Source of the DNA: Hormiphora californensis
Lineage: Eukaryota > Ctenophora > Tentaculata > Cydippida > Pleurobrachiidae
Length of the DNA: 64,000 bases
Reading direction: 5' to 3'
Assembly: GCA_020137815.1 (NCBI GenBank)
Contig: CM035352.1
Span: 9,106,416-9,170,415, forward strand
Made by a program: the position numbers and the translations under genes. Numbering within the stretch: the first letter of the stretch is position 1; every line of letters begins with the position of its first letter. The notes under the pieces were generated by a model. That model saw nothing but the letters and a program-made list of their open reading frames with translations. It made no database searches and had not been told where the DNA came from. This document shows, piece after piece, positions 59,302 to 64,000 of this stretch.

Positions 59302-62300
59302 CTATTCGTCATCGGGATCTGCCTTTCCTTGCCTTGGTTTGGGTCCACCAGCCTGCTTAGCCATGATGATCTGAACAATGGGATAGAGTTAGTTAGTTTC
59401 ACAGTAGAGAAATACTAGGGGAGGGGGGAGATAACAGAGTTAGTGGGGGGCCGGGGGTTTCAAACTGAGTAAAATAGATAACTGTGTGACAGCTTCTCTC
59501 ACCTGATCTACGACAAGGACTGTGTTAGCAGCGTTAACTGCAAACTTGATACCCCAATGTTTGGTTAGGAAGGGGTCCAGCACTTTCCTCTCCATACAGT
59601 CCATTACTTCAGGGGTATCGGCCTGTGTGTGGGGGTTGGACTGGGGTTGAGGGTTAGTTCGGGTTACATGCAGTTGAATCATCAGACATTCTAAACACAA
59701 TACGTCAATACACATGCAAGTCAGCAGTGGAAACGAGACACATTGACACATGATGCAGTATAATATCAGTTGATATATATCTAGCAGATACTACACGTGT
59801 TTTGCTTTCACTTCAGCAGACAGCTGGTTTTGAATTTACCGCGCCTCTAAATTCACTGTGGTAAATCACTACCTAACACACTACACAGTAGTAAATCACT
59901 ACCTAACACACTACCTAACACACTACACAGTGGTAAATCACTACCTAACACACTACCTAACACAAGTTACAACTACACAGTGTCACTATAATTTACCTCA
60001 AGGTTCAGCCCGTAGTTGATATCCTCGGGTCCCTGGTGAGCGTTGTACATTTTAGCGAGGACCTCATTGGCCTTCAGACCAGTATTCTCTGCCAGAACCT
60101 TGGGGAATACCTCGAAGGCCTCTGCGAATTTCTTGATGGCATACTGTTCCATTCCAGCTGTCTGAGGAAGAGAGTGTGTTACCATGGTTACTGTGTGTCA
60201 GATGTAACATACAGAGGAAGAGTGTGTGTTACTATGGTTATTGTGTGAGAACTATTGAAATTTAGAACTGTAGAAGTGTATATTAGAGTGATTCATAATG
60301 ATTGACACTTGGGTATCTCACTAAGAAAAACTTGTCAGATTGAGCTGCGGCTAGTTTTATCCGATCAGGGAGACGAAATAGAATCGATTGGCATATTAAT
60401 TATCTGATTTTACGGTCAATAGCATTTTTTGTGCCATATTTTGCAAAGTTGGGTCTGATAAGCGTCTCATATTCAGTTTTTGGGCTCCTACGGTCAGAGA
60501 ATCATTTGAAATTGCATGAAAACTTCACTAAACGATAGCATTGATGTCATATAATCACAAAACATGTGTTTTGAAGCCAGTTGGGAGCTAAATTTTTCGT
60601 AGGGTACCAAAACATTCAGAGTTTTTGTTATTCTCTCTGTGGCTGGACAAATGAATCAGACGGGTATAATGACGCTACCAGTTTCGAGGATCTACCTCTT
60701 CATCGGGCTCAAATTAATTTGTTTAAAGTAGTGTTGAAAAGTTTGAAACTTTTCAACACTACTTTAAACAAATTAATTTGAGCCCGATGAAGAGGTAGAT
60801 CCTCGAAACTGGTAGCGTCATTATACCCGTCTGATTCATTTGTCCAGCCACAGAGAGAATAACAAAAACTCTGAATATCAAACATGAGGCTAATAAACAG
60901 TTATCCGATCACCCAACTGTCTACTATGGTACCAAAACACTCGTAAAAATAAGAAAATTTTGATCTGAAAAACAGCCATTTTGGAGATCAGTTTTAAAAA
61001 ACCGTACCTTGTAAAGATAACGAATGATAACATCAATATTATTATTGATACACCTTAGCAATGGTTCGATCTAAGTTTTCTAGTGCTTGAAATGTTAATT
61101 TATGAATATTTGGTCTGGCAAGCGCTGCCGGAAGTAAAAAAACGGAAAAATAACGCCATTTCTTTAAACCCTTGCCAGAGCCGAATTTTAAATTTTTATT
61201 GTTCTACTTTGGGCTCATTCTAAAGCTAACACTATGGTCTAAAACATTGATGCGGTGCCATATCAGTAAACACTAAGATTTGAACGTCAGAACTTGAAAT
61301 GTGGCACCCCATTTTCTGAGGTGAGATTGTAACTTCGACAAAACTTGCTATTTCTGGTGTCAAGGTAGCAATATATCTTCAACTGGAATATAAAAACTGT
61401 TTTCCAATCGCAAAATGTCCATACTAAACGGTAGAGCATGTTTTATTTGGCCCTGACTCGTAATTCGGAGGATAATAGCCAAGTGTCAATCATTATGAAT
61501 CACTCTAATAGAACTGCTAAATGTACCTGTTCACCATACTGCATCAGTTGTTTTGCCAGCTCGATCTCAGTAGCACAGGCACCAGGTAGGCACCTCTGAT
61601 CTCGGGTAACAATCTTAACACTGTTCACACCATCATCAATAGCCCGCTCTATATCATCCATGATGTTGTCAGTGGAACCTCGGATCACAATCGTGGACAT
61701 GGCTGTCTCATCTCGCTCTATGAGGGGGGGGGGTAGTTAGTGAGTGTTCTAGAGACGGGGGATTCAGTGTGGTTCTAGTGTGGAGAGAGAGATCGACAGT
61801 TTGATATTCTATGCAACTAGCAATAAGCAAGCATGCTTGTTACCATGGTTACCATGCAGAGTTACACACGTTACCATGGTTACCATGCACAGTTACACAC
61901 ACGCACCTTGTCTGAAGACTACAACGGTCGTATCACCAACTTCATCCAACTCCACCTGACTACAGAACCCAATCTCCTCAGGAGTAGGGACCACCAAGTT
62001 GGGCTGGGCAGTGGCACCAATACTTTTACACACCCTCCTGAGATCCCATTTTGACATGAGTCGCACCACCATGATATTGAACTTGTTAGCGAAATGTAGA
62101 ACCATATCCCCGACCTTTCCACCACTGACCACACAGTTGATCCCAGCATCAGCCAAATCCTTGATCTGATTCTCGACCAACTTCTCCTCATCAACACTAA
62201 AGTTCTTCAACTCCTCCGCGTTCTTGATCAAGATCGTTCCCTTGGTTTCAGTGGTTCCAATGTCAAATGGACAGGAGAAAACTGCGATCTTGGCATCCTT

Positions 62301-63406
62301 GATACTGGTAATGTCACTCTCGACATTTCGTCGGAATACCATCCCTCGGAAACAGGTTGAAGAGAGAACTCCAGCTCCGAGGATCTTGCAAGTTCGGACA
62401 GCATCAACACTGAATGTCCTCTGAACAGGCATCACCTTCACTGCGAGAGAGGGAGGTGTGGGGTTAGAGAGAGGGAGTGAGAGAGGGGTGTAATATCGAT
62501 GTTAGAACCCACTTAAATAAAAAAGGAACACGTGTGCGGGTGTATAAATGTGTTAGAACATCCACTCTATACCAACTCACTGCATGCATCAGTAATGAGG
62601 CCAGCCAGGAAATCCTCATACCCATCCTGTTTACTACACACGCTAGTTTTAACAACAGGGGCTACCTCATCTGGGCACTTGACATCTTTAACTGTGTAAC
62701 AAACCAGTGATTCGAGGATCTCTAGACACTTCTCTGAGGCCATTTCGTAACCTCGGATAACTTCACTGGGAGAGAGTCCACTCTCTAGCAGATCCATGGC
62801 CTTCTCAAGGAGGGCACCTGCAGTGGGGGATAGAGATGTAAGTTGGGTTAGAAAGTTTAGGAGAGGAAGGAACAACTTTTATAGAGACTTGTCCACTTTA
62901 GAACAGCAATACGAATGGTTCAAGGAACAACCAGTTCTACATTTTGGGGACAACTATAGAACAGTTTGCTGTTTAGCTGCCATCCTATTTAACCTACCAG
63001 CGAGGATCATGACAAAGTTCGTTCCATCACCACACTCAGCCTCCTGCTGCTGAGAGGCCATTACAATCATTTTAGCAGCCGGATGTTGGACCTCCAGCTC
63101 CTTAATAATAGTAGCAGCGTCGTTAGTGACAAACAACTTGCTGAGATGGTTGATGACCATTTTATTGAGCCCCTTAGGTCCGTAGCATGTCTTGATGGTC
63201 TTGTATAGCTCTGTGCACGCCTCCAAGTTGGAAAACACTGCCTCGTGCATACCAGACAGATGCTGAAACAGAGGGCAGGAAGTTATAGAGAGAGGGTTCG
63301 TGTGCATGTGTGCTGTGAGTTAGAGAGGGTGTAATCGGAGAGAACCTACCTTTGTTCCATCCTTCATCATGTTCTGGAAATACGACTTGGGTACGTGCAT
63401 AGCCAT
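59302..63406 (-). CDS. CCT8: CCT8 (TCP-1 theta) chaperonin subunit, 8 exons
   Basis: Exons 63406-63350, 63262-62998, 62817-62581, 62440-61907, 61717-61527, 60161-59997, 59622-59503 and 59370-59302 join in phase to 545 aa, close to the usual size. The start MAMHVPKSYFQNMMKDGTK is theta-like. Further theta signatures are YGPKGLNKMVINHLSKLFV, TNDAATIIKELEVQHPAAKM, GDGTNFVMILAG, KWDLRRVCKSIGATA, STIVIRGSTDNIMDDIERAI, EQYAIKKFAEAFE and a Lys/Gly-rich acidic tail ending PDDE. The GDGTN motif belongs to the ATPase site. The protein is a partner of CCT5 in the same ring. Intron 5 (1.37 kb) is inflated by a mariner-like foldback. The exon-4 donor GTGCGT is slightly unusual. Confidence 0.94.
60283..61508. 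mobile_element. Tc1/mariner-like foldback MITE in CCT8 intron 5
   Basis: Inverted ends TTAGAGTGATTCATAATGAT (at least 30 bp matching) are flanked by TA (60281-60282 and 61509-61510), the mariner target. 1226 bp with no transposase. A second palindrome is nested inside. Confidence 0.78.
60614..60876. repeat. 263-bp essentially perfect palindrome
   Basis: Arms of about 130 bp meet at about 60745 with almost no loop (GAAAAGTTTGAAACTTTTC centre). I see no mismatch by eye except near the ends. It is transcribed within the CCT8 intron and would form a long RNA hairpin. Confidence 0.85.
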
Positions 63407-64000
63407 GATTGCAACGACCTTTGGCTCTAGTAATAATAATTAGTGTTTAGGGAAATGTTGGAATATTAGGTGAAATTGGAGTTTCAAAATACCCAATGAA
63501 TGAGCTGCTAGCTATTATATACAGGGAGAGCCCGAAGTAGCTTTTGCCTTCAATTGGGGTATCTTATGGAAATTAGGCTGTTTTCAAGCGGCAGTTGTCC
63601 GTTAGAAATAGGCAGGGAAGCACACAACTATTTAACTATTTGACTGATGCTGCAGCCTCTTATATTTCTGATAGTGCGTGTTACGTGTACATACTACCAC
63701 GTTTCTAAAGAACGACTCTGCAGTCCATTGTATCGGGTGGCCATCAAAAACTCCTGGGACTGGGCCGAGTTTATATTTTGTAAATCAAAATAATCAAAAG
63801 GAACACGTTTTCGGATGTACAATGGATAAAGTATAAATAACACAACCCACTAGCGACATCAGGGGTGAAACGGTACAATGAATAAAGTGGGACTTGGGAG
63901 GAGAGCGAGTTTTGAATTTTGTCTTTTGGAAAAAAATTTCCGGAGTGAAATTTTCATTTTAAATTTCGCGAAGAACATAAAGTGCGCGGCGCGGCGGGCG
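63407..64000. other. CCT8 upstream region
   Basis: Expected to contain the CCT8 promoter on the minus strand. I see no confident TATA box or heat-shock element by eye. The last 100 bases become GC-rich. No further gene is recognised. Confidence 0.4.

Overview
The window looks like nuclear DNA of an intron-rich animal. GT-AG introns split reading frames for an animal-type transgelin, a Shaker-type K+ channel, a pentraxin-domain secreted protein, FAM210 and two subunits of the eukaryotic CCT chaperonin. Many foldback elements, a LINE, a Penelope fragment and an LTR retrotransposon add to this. I cannot name the species. A marine, early-branching metazoan (sponge-, placozoan-, ctenophore- or cnidarian-like) is a guess, based mainly on the intron-bearing BCCT osmolyte transporter and the unusual Kv channel.

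Layout. (1) 1-21456, minus strand: a secreted pentraxin-domain gene, signal peptide at 21456, running off the left edge. Two of its introns are swollen by transposons. One holds a foldback element split by a complete LINE (432-5285, 13-bp TSD). The other holds a ~2.7 kb foldback array (8284-21219, 12-bp flanking repeat, 621-bp internal units) into which a hAT-like element and a 9.4 kb LTR retrotransposon without coding capacity have inserted. (2) 22606-24454: an inverted-repeat element carrying a 5'-truncated Penelope-like insertion. (3) 24779-32005, plus: a 12-exon Kv channel whose S4 has lost most gating charges. (4) 32006-36945: intergenic, with foldback MITEs, an ORF1 relic and microsatellites. 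(5) 36946-39903, plus: transgelin/calponin-family gene, 5 exons. (6) 41149-52397, plus: 16-exon BCCT transporter; its introns hold a nested foldback pair and an ORF1-only retroelement. (7) 53083-54171, minus: intronless 7TM receptor-like gene. (8) 55183-63406, minus: FAM210-like mitochondrial gene, CCT5 (single exon, two apparent frameshifts) and CCT8 (8 exons).

The exon models are internally consistent: splice phases close in every multi-exon gene, giving 519 aa (Kv), 187 aa (transgelin), 816 aa (BCCT), 545 aa (CCT8) and 318 codons of the pentraxin gene.

The most unusual signal is a recurrent pattern in the Kv and BCCT genes. Introns end in short tandem arrays whose unit is the 3' splice site plus the first bases of the following exon, repeated 1 to 6 times before the authentic exon. 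At least eight introns show it and two more junctions show a donor-side version. I know of no named feature that covers this.

CCT5 and CCT8 are two of the eight subunits of the same cytosolic folding ring. They lie head to tail about 400 bp apart, which suggests co-regulation. The other genes have no obvious functional link.
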